Positions 55,490-64,000 of a stretch of 64,000 nt of DNA are shown here, one piece after another. Position numbers and translations under genes: made by a program. How positions within the stretch are numbered: position 1 is the stretch's first letter; every line of letters starts with the position of its first letter. Origin of the DNA: Acanthamoeba lenticulata (Eukaryota; Discosea; Longamoebia; Acanthamoebidae); assembly GCA_002179805.1 (NCBI GenBank), contig NAVB01000095.1, forward strand, positions 1 to 64,000, read 5' to 3'. The notes below the pieces were generated by a model, which was not told the DNA's origin, ran no database searches, and saw only the letters and a list, made by a program, of their open reading frames with translations.

Positions 55490-55896
55490 TAGACCTCGGT
55501 CCGGTGTACTCACTTGGGGCAGAGAGGGAAGAGAGATAGCGTTTGTGTAGCGGCCAGCCAACAAAAACCCTCGCGGTCCTTCCCCGCAAGGCTAATGAAA
55601 CTCCTCCACCGAAGGGTGGGCGCCAACCGCCTAAGAGATTTCGGAAATGAATACACTTGCCTTCTTGTGCTGATTCGTCTGGAGACCTTCGAGGCGTGTC
55701 GTCGTCAATGTGTTTGGCAACTTATCATGGCCCCGCGGCGTGTGCCGTACTGGCTGAGTGCTCGCACCAACAAGAACCAGCAAGGTGACATCAACGAACG
55801 ACCACATGTGGAGTAGTGGATGGTTTATACACGCGTTAAATAAATAAGAAGGGTCTCCGTCATCGTCATGTGTCTCTGGACGTCGTGCGCACTTGA
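55490..55896. other. Intergenic region
   Basis: This lies upstream of the giant gene and downstream of the JmjC gene. The promoter and leader of the giant gene should be here. No coding exon, repeat or RNA gene is visible. Confidence 0.5.
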
Positions 55897-58800
55897 TTAC
55901 TTGCGCTTGCCCGATCCGGAGATCTTCTTCAAGAGTCGCGCTCGCACGCTCGTGTTCGGCGCAGTCTTCTTGATCGCCGCCGGACCCGACAAAGAGAGCG
56001 ACGCTCGTCGTGCCGCTTGCTGAGCTGGCGTGTCTGGTGGTGGCGCCACTGCTACAAACACTCAACATGTTGAGCCACAAACGAATAAAATGCGCGCTTC
56101 AGCGACGATGAAGGTGTTCTACCTTGGGGCTGCTCCTTCTTGCTGGGCTTTGTCTTGGGGGTCGCCTTTGCCTTGGGCTTGGGCGTGGTGGCCGCTTTCT
56201 TCTGTGGCTTGGCTGACCTGACCCGCTTCTCTGGCGAGAACTCGTCCCCATCAGAGCTCTCCTCGGCGCTGTCTTTGTTGATGGCCCGCCTGGGTCGTTT
56301 CGCCGGCTGTCGCTTGCCGGCCGTCTGCTCGACTGCCTCGTCCAACGCCGCCACCGCCGCTGCGTGCTTGATTTTGATCTTCAGCGGCTTGATCTCGCCA
56401 TTGCCATCAGCGCCAGCTTCGGCGTCAGCAGCGGCGTCGAGCTCGCCTGCGTAGCCGTCGTCGGTGACGGAAGTGTCAGGCGGCGACAGGGAGGCGAGGT
56501 CGGGCGACAGGGCGCTCTTCTTGATGATGATCTTGATGGGCGCGTGCGTGGCCTGCTCCCCGCCGGCCTCGGTCCCCGCCTCGCCGGCGGGTCGACGAGC
56601 CTCGAGCTGGGCCGCCAGATCCCGCAGCAGCGCTTCCGCATCGGCCACCTCGGCCGGCACCTGCGACCGATGCTTCACCCGCTCTGCGCATCGATTCGTC
56701 GTGCTTTCAGCTTTCCAAGTGGGCTGGTCATGTGCAGACGAGAGGACAGGAGCAGGTGGAAGACCGTACCGGCCTCGTGCGGGTGGTGGAACCACCGGGT
56801 CAGCTGATCGACGAGAGCCACCAAGCCCGTCCGCTCAAACTCGGTCAAACTGCGGTTGAGGTCTGTTCAGCACGGCACGTCATCATAATAGATCAACCAC
56901 AACGATTCATGAAGAAGACAAACAAACAAACAACCAAGGGGTGGTACCTTGCAGCTTCTTGAGGTAGGTCAGGGCGGCATACCACTGCATCATCTCAAAG
57001 AGGGGGAAGCGAAACTTGCCCTCCGTCCGCGTGCGCTCCTCGACCTCGTAGCACCGCAGCTGCAGCTGGATGTTGAACCCGTGCAGGAAGTTGCCACCGA
57101 ACACGAGCGAGTCCTCCGGCGTATATACAGCGTGAATCTGATTGCAAAGATGCCGGCGACGGGTTTAAGACGCGAGAGTCTCGAGATGATGGCTGGTTCG
57201 GGGAAGGCACGTCGTACCCATCCGGTGGGGATCAGCATCGTGTTGCCCGGATGCAGCTCGACCTTGTAGCAGCGGTCAACTTTGTTGGCAAGGAAAATAT
57301 TGCCCTGCGATGGCGACGTCGCCCACTTCTCATATCGCTTCAGGTTCTCCGGCGTGGGCTCGATCATGAAGAACACCTTCTTGCCCCACAACACGTGATA
57401 CCTGTTGTTTGTTTATTTAGCATTGTTATCAGTACAATTATTTTGGAAATAGTAGTGCTAATTCTTATAAATAATAAAGGAGGACGAAAGGTACCAGACA
57501 GAGGATCCGCCAAAGTCGATATGAAAGTCTGTGTAGGAGCCCTGCACGCTCATCAGGCAGTAGTACTGGACCTTTGGGTAGTAGGCCCTCGCCGCCAGGT
57601 CCTGCTGCGGCAGGACTGCGCTGTCGTCGCTGCTGGTGCCATTGGCGATTGCCGATGCTGTTGTTGTTGGTTGTGGAGGCGCTTCTTCGTGCTCCTCCTT
57701 CTTGGTGCTCTCCTCCATCGGCTCGGGCTTGACCATTGTCACGGAGGTAGCGGCGTTGCCCAGCTGCTCGAGACCGGCCAGGGCCAGCTCGAGCGAGTTC
57801 TTCTCTTGCCCGGGGCTCTCCAGACTGTCGCCCGCAGCGGTCGTCACCACGCTGGAGGCTTCTGTTGTCGTTGCGTCACTGCTGGCAGTGGGCATTGGGG
57901 TGGTGCTCGTGGTAGGGGCAGTCACGGCCGTGGCCGCATCCGAGTTCTTGTTGTCAGGAGAGTTCGTAGAGTCGCCCGTCAGCGGCATGAGGGCGCGCTC
58001 CTTTAGCTCTCGAGGCCACACGTTGTCGACCCAGTCGGCCTTGCGCACAAACTTGGGCGCGCGCACCTTGTGTGCCAGTCTCGTCCCACTGTGTGCGCAA
58101 GTCACGTCAGCCGCAACACCACGCCTCGCCGGACAAGCACAACGACTCTCTCTCTCTCTCTCGAGCTTGCAGGGAGGAGACGATTAGAACCTGAATTCGA
58201 GGCTGATAACGTTGAGAATTCGCTTCCGCAGCTCCGGTGGCTGGTTAAAGTATTGCACCCAGTCCTCCATGGTCCACGCCGGTCGAAGCTCAGACTGGTC
58301 CACCACATCAATCACATCCAGCTCGCGGTTGCCTGCATAGAGTAGCCATAAGATGGTGTGCTTCTTGAGTTGGCGGAGCAGGCAGCTCAAGAAGAGAGCG
58401 TTCGTACCGACAAGCGCAGCAACAGAGTCAATGTCAAAGGCCTTGCTAGATGGAAGCTTCATGCCGAGTCCCTGCGCGCTCTTGAACAAGGTCGGCCGCC
58501 GGAAGCCCTGTTTCTTGAAGAGCGTCTTGTAAGGCATGTCCTGGCCATTCTCGTGCACGTCCAGGATAGGGCTCGGGTCCTCAAAGCGGTGCTCCTGTTG
58601 TAATACATCATGTTAGATCATCATTGCGAAGAAGAGCACGAGCCTTGTGCAGATGCAAGCAATGGCACAGCAGTGGGAAGAGAGACTGAAAGAGGTTGCA
58701 AGAAAATCAAACGAACCAAGATGGTGGCCACAAAATCGAGACGGCCAGCGTCGGCTTCTTTCTCAATCTTGTGAAAGTAGTCTTCATCGTCGAGATTGTC

Positions 58801-59229
58801 GTACATGACGTACTTGTTCTGCGCTGCTGACCGCTTTCGCTGTGATCGTCGCACTTTGGTGCCTGCTGCGGCTTCTCCATCCTCGTTCGAACCCTTTTCG
58901 GTGGGAGCGTCTTCTTCGTGGTCTAAGTGCACATCTTCAGCATGCACCATGAACTCCTCATCGTCATCACTTGCTCTCGCTTTGGCCTTTGCTTTAACAC
59001 TCGCCCGCTTGCGCTTCTTGGGCGGTTTTCGCTGCCCGGCTGCGTCTGTAAGGCCTTCCGGTGCGAGAGGGCGCTTGAGAATGATCTTTCCTGCTGTTTG
59101 AGGAGGCACTACTTCCTGCATTACGCAAAAGCAGCTGAACATTGAGAACAGGCTACAGATTGGGAAGAAATTTTTATTCCCTGCAACGTACCGGTCTACT
59201 TTCTTGATCAACTGCTGCTGGAGGTTCAT
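55897..59229 (-). CDS. JmjC-domain histone lysine demethylase (KDM2/KDM7-like)
   Basis: Ten exons (59229-59200, 59115-58717, 58594-58408, 58332-58191, 58088-57495, 57401-57218, 57137-56948, 56862-56770, 56683-56123, 56051-55897) encode 844 residues with every junction in frame. The JHDM1 signature is [84 protein letters not shown] and [14 protein letters not shown]. The iron ligands are His442, Asp444 and His514. The lysine of KKVFFMI fits the 2-oxoglutarate contact. A Ser/Thr/Pro/Glu-rich insert splits the domain. The N-terminus and C-terminus have basic nuclear-type patches ([13 protein letters not shown]). No PHD or CXXC finger is present, unlike animal KDM2 and KDM7. The first exon ([10 protein letters not shown]) is the least certain part. 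Confidence 0.9.
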
Positions 59230-59648
59230 CTCTAGGAACGATTTCTCCGCCCAGACGTAGCTTAATTCGAAAGCCACCCCCTTTGTTTTCTTGTTCCATC
59301 ACACAATCGGCGATCTACTGCCGATGTTAGCCTTCTCGAAAATTCGCATGTTGGAAGAAGAGCAACGAAGAAAAAAAAAGAATGAAAAGGCAATCGGTCT
59401 TTGGCGCAAGCTTTCACCTTCAGCCAGCCTGTGCCCAAGCGGCAGCCAACTCCAATGTGTTAACACGGTCATACATTGCCTCCAGCCAAGGCTGAGGGTG
59501 TCTCGGTCGGCGGTGAGTCGGCAGGTGATATATCTTTATCGCCGAAAGGGCCTTTCCGTAACTAGTGAGCGCTTGTTCCGGTGGGCACCCACAAAAACCG
59601 CATCCCCGCTAGTTCGGCGCAGAGCACAACTACCTTACTCCCTACAAA
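59230..59648. other. Divergent promoter region
   Basis: The region between the JmjC gene (minus) and the dioxygenase gene (plus) should drive both. In-frame codons continue upstream of the JmjC Met to about 59277 without another ATG. Nothing else is supported. Confidence 0.5.
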
Positions 59649-60092
59649 ATGGCTACAGAAGCGACCACCTTTGCCAGCCCTGTGACAGCATTCGATGTGC
59701 ATATCTACTTCTTCCAGGGGAACGACAAGAGCTTGCAGTCCGCTAGCCAACTGCGCGAAGAGATAATCCAAACCTTTCCCGATCTTGAAGTGTACAAGTT
59801 GCACACTACGCCCATAGGTGCGTCCCCGCGGGACAACTGAAACGCGAGCGTCAGGGGCTTTTTGCTCATGTTGGCTTCCCATGCAGGGCCACACCCTACG
59901 GGCATGTTCGAGGTCGACCTACGCACAAGAGAGCAGTTCTCGCGGTTTGTGCCGTGGCTGGTGACGCGTCGAGGCGAGCACAGCGTGCTCATTCACCCCC
60001 ATACGGGCGACGGACTGCGCGACCATACGGTAAACGCCATTTGGTTGGGCGACAAGATGCCCCTCATCCTTGATATTTTCAATCGTGAGTAG
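59649..60092 (+). CDS. DOPA 4,5-dioxygenase family protein
   Basis: Two exons (59649-59817, 59887-60092) encode 124 residues. The family pattern is clear: FDVHIYFFQGN with the first His, LREEIIQTFPD, VYKLHTTPIGPHPTGMFEVD, RRGEHSVLIHPHTGDGLRDHT and AIWLGDKMPL. The His residues form the expected iron site. Members cleave catechols such as DOPA by extradiol ring opening (plant and fungal betalain or muscaflavin chemistry), but bacterial and protist members often have unknown substrates. The short length, about 110-125 residues, is normal. No targeting signal is visible, so it is probably cytosolic. Confidence 0.9.
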
Positions 60093-60184
60093 TGCTGGCG
60101 ATGACAACCCAGCAAGCAAGAACACAACTGCGCGAGGCGTGGTGGCACAAACAAATATATCATGTTAACCAAGGCATCAAGGCA

Positions 60185-61152
60185 TCAGGCTTGTGTGATG
60201 CCCAGCTTGAGCGTGATACCCACGTCCGCACAAGCGTGCGCATAGCGCCTAAAGTGAGGAGCGACGTGGACGCCCAACTCGACCTCTTCAGCTCCGTAAG
60301 ATGTCAGCAGTTCTGGCCCTTTTGGTAGCATGAAGAATTCTCAGATCAGAGAAGCCAATGGTTAAGCAGGCTAAAGGCGTACTTGCTTCTGGACTGCCAC
60401 CAACAAGCCAGTAGCCAACCTCGAGTATATTGGCTTGTCGTCGTTGCTGGTCCTCAAGCTCCTCGCCTTCCTTGAGGTAGGTCGGGTAGTCGAGCAAGAC
60501 GGCGAGCTGCAATAGAAGTCAAGAACCAAAGACGTGTGAGCACCGTCAAGCCAATGAAACGTGAAGACTGACCTCTTTCTCGGTAATATGCCGTTCGGGG
60601 GAGTAGGACAGCATGTGGGCAGCCGTCGCGGCCTGAGGGTGGTCAAGGTTGTACACAATCAAGCTTCCACCCACTTCATCGCAGTAGTACGACTCAATTC
60701 GCTCGTCCACCACGCCCACCCGCAGCCGTTTCCCTGCGACCTCAACATCGCATGTGGAGGAAGGAAGCACTGTGGCTTCCGCTTGCAGTGCTGGAAGAAG
60801 GACGCTGGTAGCGTAGTGTTCAGCGAGGGAACGGCGTGTAGGTGCATCTTTACTGCAGGTCGCAGCCGGCAACGTGCACAGCACAGCCGGCTTGAGGCCG
60901 AGAAGGAGGAAAAGCACTTCGCCTCGAAAGCCCATTCGAGAGGGCTCCAACCCGGCACTTGCAAGGGAGGACCGCAACTCCTGTCCGCCTGGACCTAACC
61001 TGCCTCATCAGGACTTGAGTGTGCCTCCGGCGAATGACTCACAGCAGCTGGCCGGCAAGCCCAAACGCACCATCCAGTCGGAGTTTCCACCATCGGTCCT
61101 CCAAGCGCTTCATTTCATCGAATACTGTCCGGGCAGGGGCTGTCGTCTCCAT
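60185..61152 (-). CDS. Protein of unknown function, 258 residues
   Basis: Four exons (61152-61071, 60988-60573, 60506-60383, 60339-60185) join in frame. The first exon is METTAPARTVFDEMKRLEDRWW-like and helical. The middle has GFRGEVLFLLLGLKPAVLC and VEVAGKRLRVGVVDERIESYY with a hydrophobic core but no membrane-length segment. Exon 3 contains LAVLLDYPTYLKEGEEL and VGYWLVGGSPEA. The last exon has FFMLPKGPELL and HFRRYAHACADVGITLKLGI. It reads as a folded soluble alpha/beta protein; I do not recognise the family. Acceptor 60989-60990 was chosen over one 6 bases further on because only it keeps the frame. Confidence 0.75.
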
Positions 61153-61233
61153 CTTCGCTCTTCTGTCTTTTTCTTTCTTTTTCTTTTTTTTTCATTTCAA
61201 ATTTCAGTACTGTTTTCTCACAGGCGCATCAAG

Positions 61234-61515
61234 ATGAGTGGACTGCGATTGGTGCCACCCCCAACGAGAAGGGAGGTGCTTGCGCTTTACAAGCAGATGG
61301 TTGTAGCTTCGCGAAGCTTCCGTCTCAGCGATCCGCAGTGGTTCCTGGCCCGCCTGCGGCAAGAGTTTTACAAGAATCGCGATCCTGCTGAGCGCGGCAA
61401 ATGGTTTGAGGTGCGCGTCCTTCTCACCAATCTTTACGCACTTGCACTCACCTCCTTTCCCGTGCCGTTGCAGAAGGGGAAGAGGTTATTAGAAAACAAG
61501 GACTGCATTCTCTAG
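61234..61515 (+). CDS. LYR-motif (complex 1 LYR) protein
   Basis: Two exons (61234-61410, 61474-61515) encode 72 residues. The motif LALYKQMV with a following basic helix (SRSFRLSDPQWFLARLRQEF, YKNRDP) is the LYR core. The C-terminus is KGKRLLENKDCIL. LYR proteins are small mitochondrial matrix or inner-membrane factors that help iron-sulfur cluster delivery or assembly of respiratory complexes. The short length fits LYRM-type members. The intron has no stop in frame, so an unspliced form would encode 21 more residues; the spliced form matches the family's charged end better. Confidence 0.8.
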   Translation: MSGLRLVPPPTRREVLALYKQMVVASRSFRLSDPQWFLARLRQEFYKNRDPAERGKWFEVRVLLTNLYALALTSFPVPLQKGKRLLENKDCIL

Positions 61516-61599
61516 CGTGCTAAAACTGTTGGTGGTTGAAGGCTTCTTGGTGGTTCTCTGAACATCGCCTACTCGTCTTATGTACACACATTTTTTTTC

Positions 61600-62777
61600 T
61601 TAGTCATCTTCCTCTTCCTCTTCCCCCACCTCCTCCGCTTCTGCTTCTTCCTCTGGTTCTTCCTCTTCGTCCTCCCTAGACCTCTTCTTCGATGAAGTGC
61701 CGCTACTTGTGCTGCTACTGCTACTACGCGTAGCGGCGGTCTTGCCCTGGCCAGGCGTCCATGAAAGCGTGCAGGTGGGACACTTGAGTGGACCCTTCGC
61801 TCGGCCCTTGCTGGCCTGCGAGCCCTCAGCCCATCGCCGCAGGCAGTGGAAGTGCGCCACCGTGTCGCACTTGGCATTGGGGCAGCCTTCGCCCTACACC
61901 GCGATCGTGCATGCACACTGATCAATAACAAACCCAACACCAACACGAAGAGAAGCGACTGAGAGAGAAGGCACCAGCATAACGAGCTCTTGGCAGAAGA
62001 CGCATTCGCGCAGTTGATCGCTGTAAGAGTCCTCGATGTAAGAGCGCAGCTCGAGCATTGTTCGCACACCAAGTGCCGTGTGGTTTCTGCAAGTCAAGTT
62101 TCACCAGGCCGAAGCCACGGGTTTGCACCATCAGAAAGATACCAAGAACCGGAGGACACAACAGGCCACCGCACCGCTTTGGTTCGCTGAGCCAGTGATC
62201 AGCAATGAAGGCGGCGCGCGTGTCGTGAGCCTCACCAGGGGACAGTCCCGACGGGACAGCATGGCTGACCTGGCCTGAGTTGATCATGCCGCCTGAGCTT
62301 ATGATGGCTTCGATCTGTTACACCGTGGCGAAGCAAGCAGGATAAGAAGCTAAGCGCAAGAAGCAAGCAAACGATGGACGTGCCAGCTTCTTGAGGAAGT
62401 CAATCTCACGGTCACTGTAGGAAGCAGCGAGTTTGGCGGCGTCGTCTGCTCGCATGTTGGCAATGCCGTACCACACTGCACCGGTCTGGTCCTCGACCAC
62501 TCGCCTAATCTCGAGCCACATGAAGTGCATGTTGTGATTGATTGTCGCAATCGTAGCGTCAAAATCAAGCCCTCTTACTGCACAACGAAAAAAATCAGTA
62601 GGTGACATCTCCACTTTTGGAAAAGGAGGGAGTGCCTTTAACATGCTCGCATATCTGCAGCAATTTGTTGCGCACGACTGGTTCCTTCTCAATGCGACAG
62701 TCAACAAAGTACTGCAGCAGCATTCGGTGCACATCCGTCATACGGTGTTCTCCTGCCTCTACTCCATCTGCCTCCAT
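61600..62777 (-). CDS. NSMCE1: SMC5-SMC6 complex subunit NSE1 (RING-like)
   Basis: Five exons (62777-62615, 62577-62384, 62314-62175, 62086-61975, 61893-61600) encode 300 residues. The winged-helix part matches NSE1: MTDVHRMLLQYFVDCRIEKE, DATIATINHNMHFMWLEIRR, AVWYGIANMRADDAAKLA and IEAIISSGGMINSGQ. The variant RING follows: CVFCQELV, GEGCPNAKCDTVAHFHCLRRW and LKCPTC. NSE1 is the ubiquitin ligase subunit that pairs with a MAGE protein in the SMC5/6 DNA-repair complex. A Ser-rich then Glu-rich tail (EEEEPEEEAEAEE-type) is added at the C-terminus. Intron 2 appears to use a GC donor (GCACGT). Start could also be the Met at 62741. Confidence 0.9.
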
Positions 62778-63110
62778 CTTCTCCCAGATTAATCTTGCCG
62801 TTGGTATCGGTGCAGGGGCTTCGACTCCCGCCACCGCCAACAGCAGGCTTCATGAAAAGAAAACAAATTCTTTGAGAAGATGACGAGGAAAATCCCTACT
62901 TCCTTTTCCCCGACACTGGTCGAATGGACCTGTCGGGTTCCGCTTCGCTGCTTTGTTGGCCCCGCAAAGTCCAGCCGACAGTTGTTTCTATCCCACCAGC
63001 GCAAACTCGTAACCGACAAAGGTGAGGTTTATGTTACATCTTGAATCCTTTGGCCACCCTCGCTCATCTCGCACCAATTCTTTCTTCATTTAGAAACTCT
63101 CTTGATACAA
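62778..63110. other. Divergent promoter region
   Basis: This lies between NSE1 (minus) and the His-rich gene (plus). The NSE1 frame stays open upstream without another ATG, so a longer N-terminus through an unseen exon is possible. No other exon is supported. Confidence 0.5.
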
Positions 63111-63775
63111 ATGGGTCACCACGGGCTTTTTGGACACCTCCTCGGTCATCACCACCACCACGGCCATGGTCACGGCCATGACCATCATCACCACCACGGG
63201 CATGGTCACGGCCACGGCCACGGCCACGGTCATGGCCACCACGGCCACGGTCACGGCCACGAGCACGTTACTGTGGTTCACCACGCCCCTCCGCCGGTCC
63301 ACCACGCCCCTCCTCCGGTCCACCACGCTCCCCCTCCCGGTACGGCTTGTTCATACCGCCTCCGGTCCAACGGGCCAATGCGCGTCTCTGTGTCTCGTTA
63401 TTGGAGTCGACAAAATTGGCTCACGGAGGCCTTTCCCGTGTTGTCTTTGCTGCAGGCTACGCCCACGCGCCGCCGGCCTATGGCGCCCCGCCCCAGCACT
63501 ACGGCATGGCTCCCCCGGCTCAGCCCTACGGCATGCCCGCCTACCCGCCTCAGCCGTACGTCCGCCTCACAACAGCTTTCGCTGCGAGCCCTTTTGTCTG
63601 GTGTTAACGGCGTTGGTTTGTTCTGCTTGTCGGTCGCAGGGCCACGACGGTCGTGATTGAGAGCCACGGCCACGGCCATGGTCACCACCACGGCCACGGG
63701 CACCACCATGGTCACGGTCACCATCACGGCCACGGTCACCACCACGGCCATGGCCACCACGGTCACCACCACTAG
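63111..63775 (+). CDS. His/Gly-rich repeat protein
   Basis: Three exons (63111-63339, 63456-63555, 63640-63775) encode 154 residues. Exon 1 is made of His-Gly and His-His steps, then three copies of VHHAPPP. Exon 2 is Pro/Tyr/Ala-rich (YGAPPQHYGMAPP). Exon 3 returns to more than 30 residues of His and Gly after TTVVIESHG. Both introns use GTACG donors and the frame is kept. Such His clusters could bind zinc, copper or nickel, or buffer pH, but no folded domain is present. There is no signal peptide. It resembles in style the small Tyr/Pro gene at 11441-11792. Confidence 0.75.
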
Positions 63776-64000
63776 AACGTGTCACCACGCCTTGGCAGAG
63801 GGTCGGGGGGTGATTCGAGTGTAAACATGTTAGTGCCCAACGAAAGGCCAAACGTGAGGGGCTCACGTAGCGTGCAACACAGACATAAAAATAACACTTT
63901 CGTCGTTCTTTCATTCTTTGCCTGTCTCTGTCATCGGCCTTCCTGCCTCTTTCCCTCTTGGACTGCCGGAAACTCAAACGCTCTTTCGCGCCCCAGCACA

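Noticed and set aside
63130..63770. CRISPR-like or satellite array in the GGCCAC-rich stretch
   Set aside because: The repetition follows His-Gly codons in one frame with no spacers, so it is coding low complexity.

Overview
The window is nuclear DNA of a free-living amoebozoan and reads most like Acanthamoeba. Coding sequence is GC-rich, genes sit 80 to 500 bases apart on both strands, and most genes are cut by many introns of about 50 to 100 bases. Donors are usually GTACG or GTGCG and acceptors CAG. Gene content supports this: RPB9, an NSE1-type SMC5/6 subunit, an ITPK-type inositol phosphate kinase, a KDM2/7-type JmjC demethylase, a TALE homeobox gene, PKD and VWA surface-type proteins, and bacterial-type families (FIST, DUF488, DOPA dioxygenase). 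The species is an inference; no rRNA or organelle marker is present. Exon boundaries were derived by hand and checked for reading-frame continuity across every junction. Feature coordinates give the whole span from start to stop, introns included.

Layout. 1-9232 (all minus): a very acidic two-pass membrane protein running off the left edge, a VWA protein, a membrane-anchored PP2C phosphatase and pyrroline-5-carboxylate reductase. 9566-11792 (plus): a coiled-coil protein and a small Tyr/Pro-rich protein. 11955-19600 (minus): a VIT-VWA protein, a 13-exon type I membrane protein with a PKD-like domain, and a UBA protein. 19751-32516: RPB9 (+), a PPOX-fold protein (-), a divergent actin-related protein (+) followed by a truncated, frameshifted copy of its own 3' half, a FIST-domain protein (+), a TMEM199/Vma12-type V-ATPase assembly factor (-), carboxypeptidase Q (+), and two small membrane proteins (+). 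32517-41983: a poorly resolved stretch, a PBC-like TALE homeobox gene, DUF488, a RanBP2-type zinc-finger protein (-), a perfect 15-bp inverted repeat, a cyclin and an inositol kinase. 42072-55489 (minus): one giant gene of 4,445 codons with a single intron. 55897-63775: the JmjC demethylase, DOPA dioxygenase, an unknown conserved-looking protein, a LYR-motif protein, NSE1 and a His-rich protein.

The genes do not form one pathway. They cover chromatin and transcription (JmjC, NSE1, RPB9, homeobox), signalling (PP2C, ITPK, cyclin), membranes and secretion (V-ATPase factor, CPQ, PKD and SP-rich surface proteins) and metabolism (P5CR). The outstanding object is the giant gene. Its body resembles very large calcium-binding secreted proteins of bacteria, it is essentially intronless in an intron-dense neighbourhood, and it carries a eukaryotic signal-peptide exon at the front and a block of about ten membrane segments at the back.
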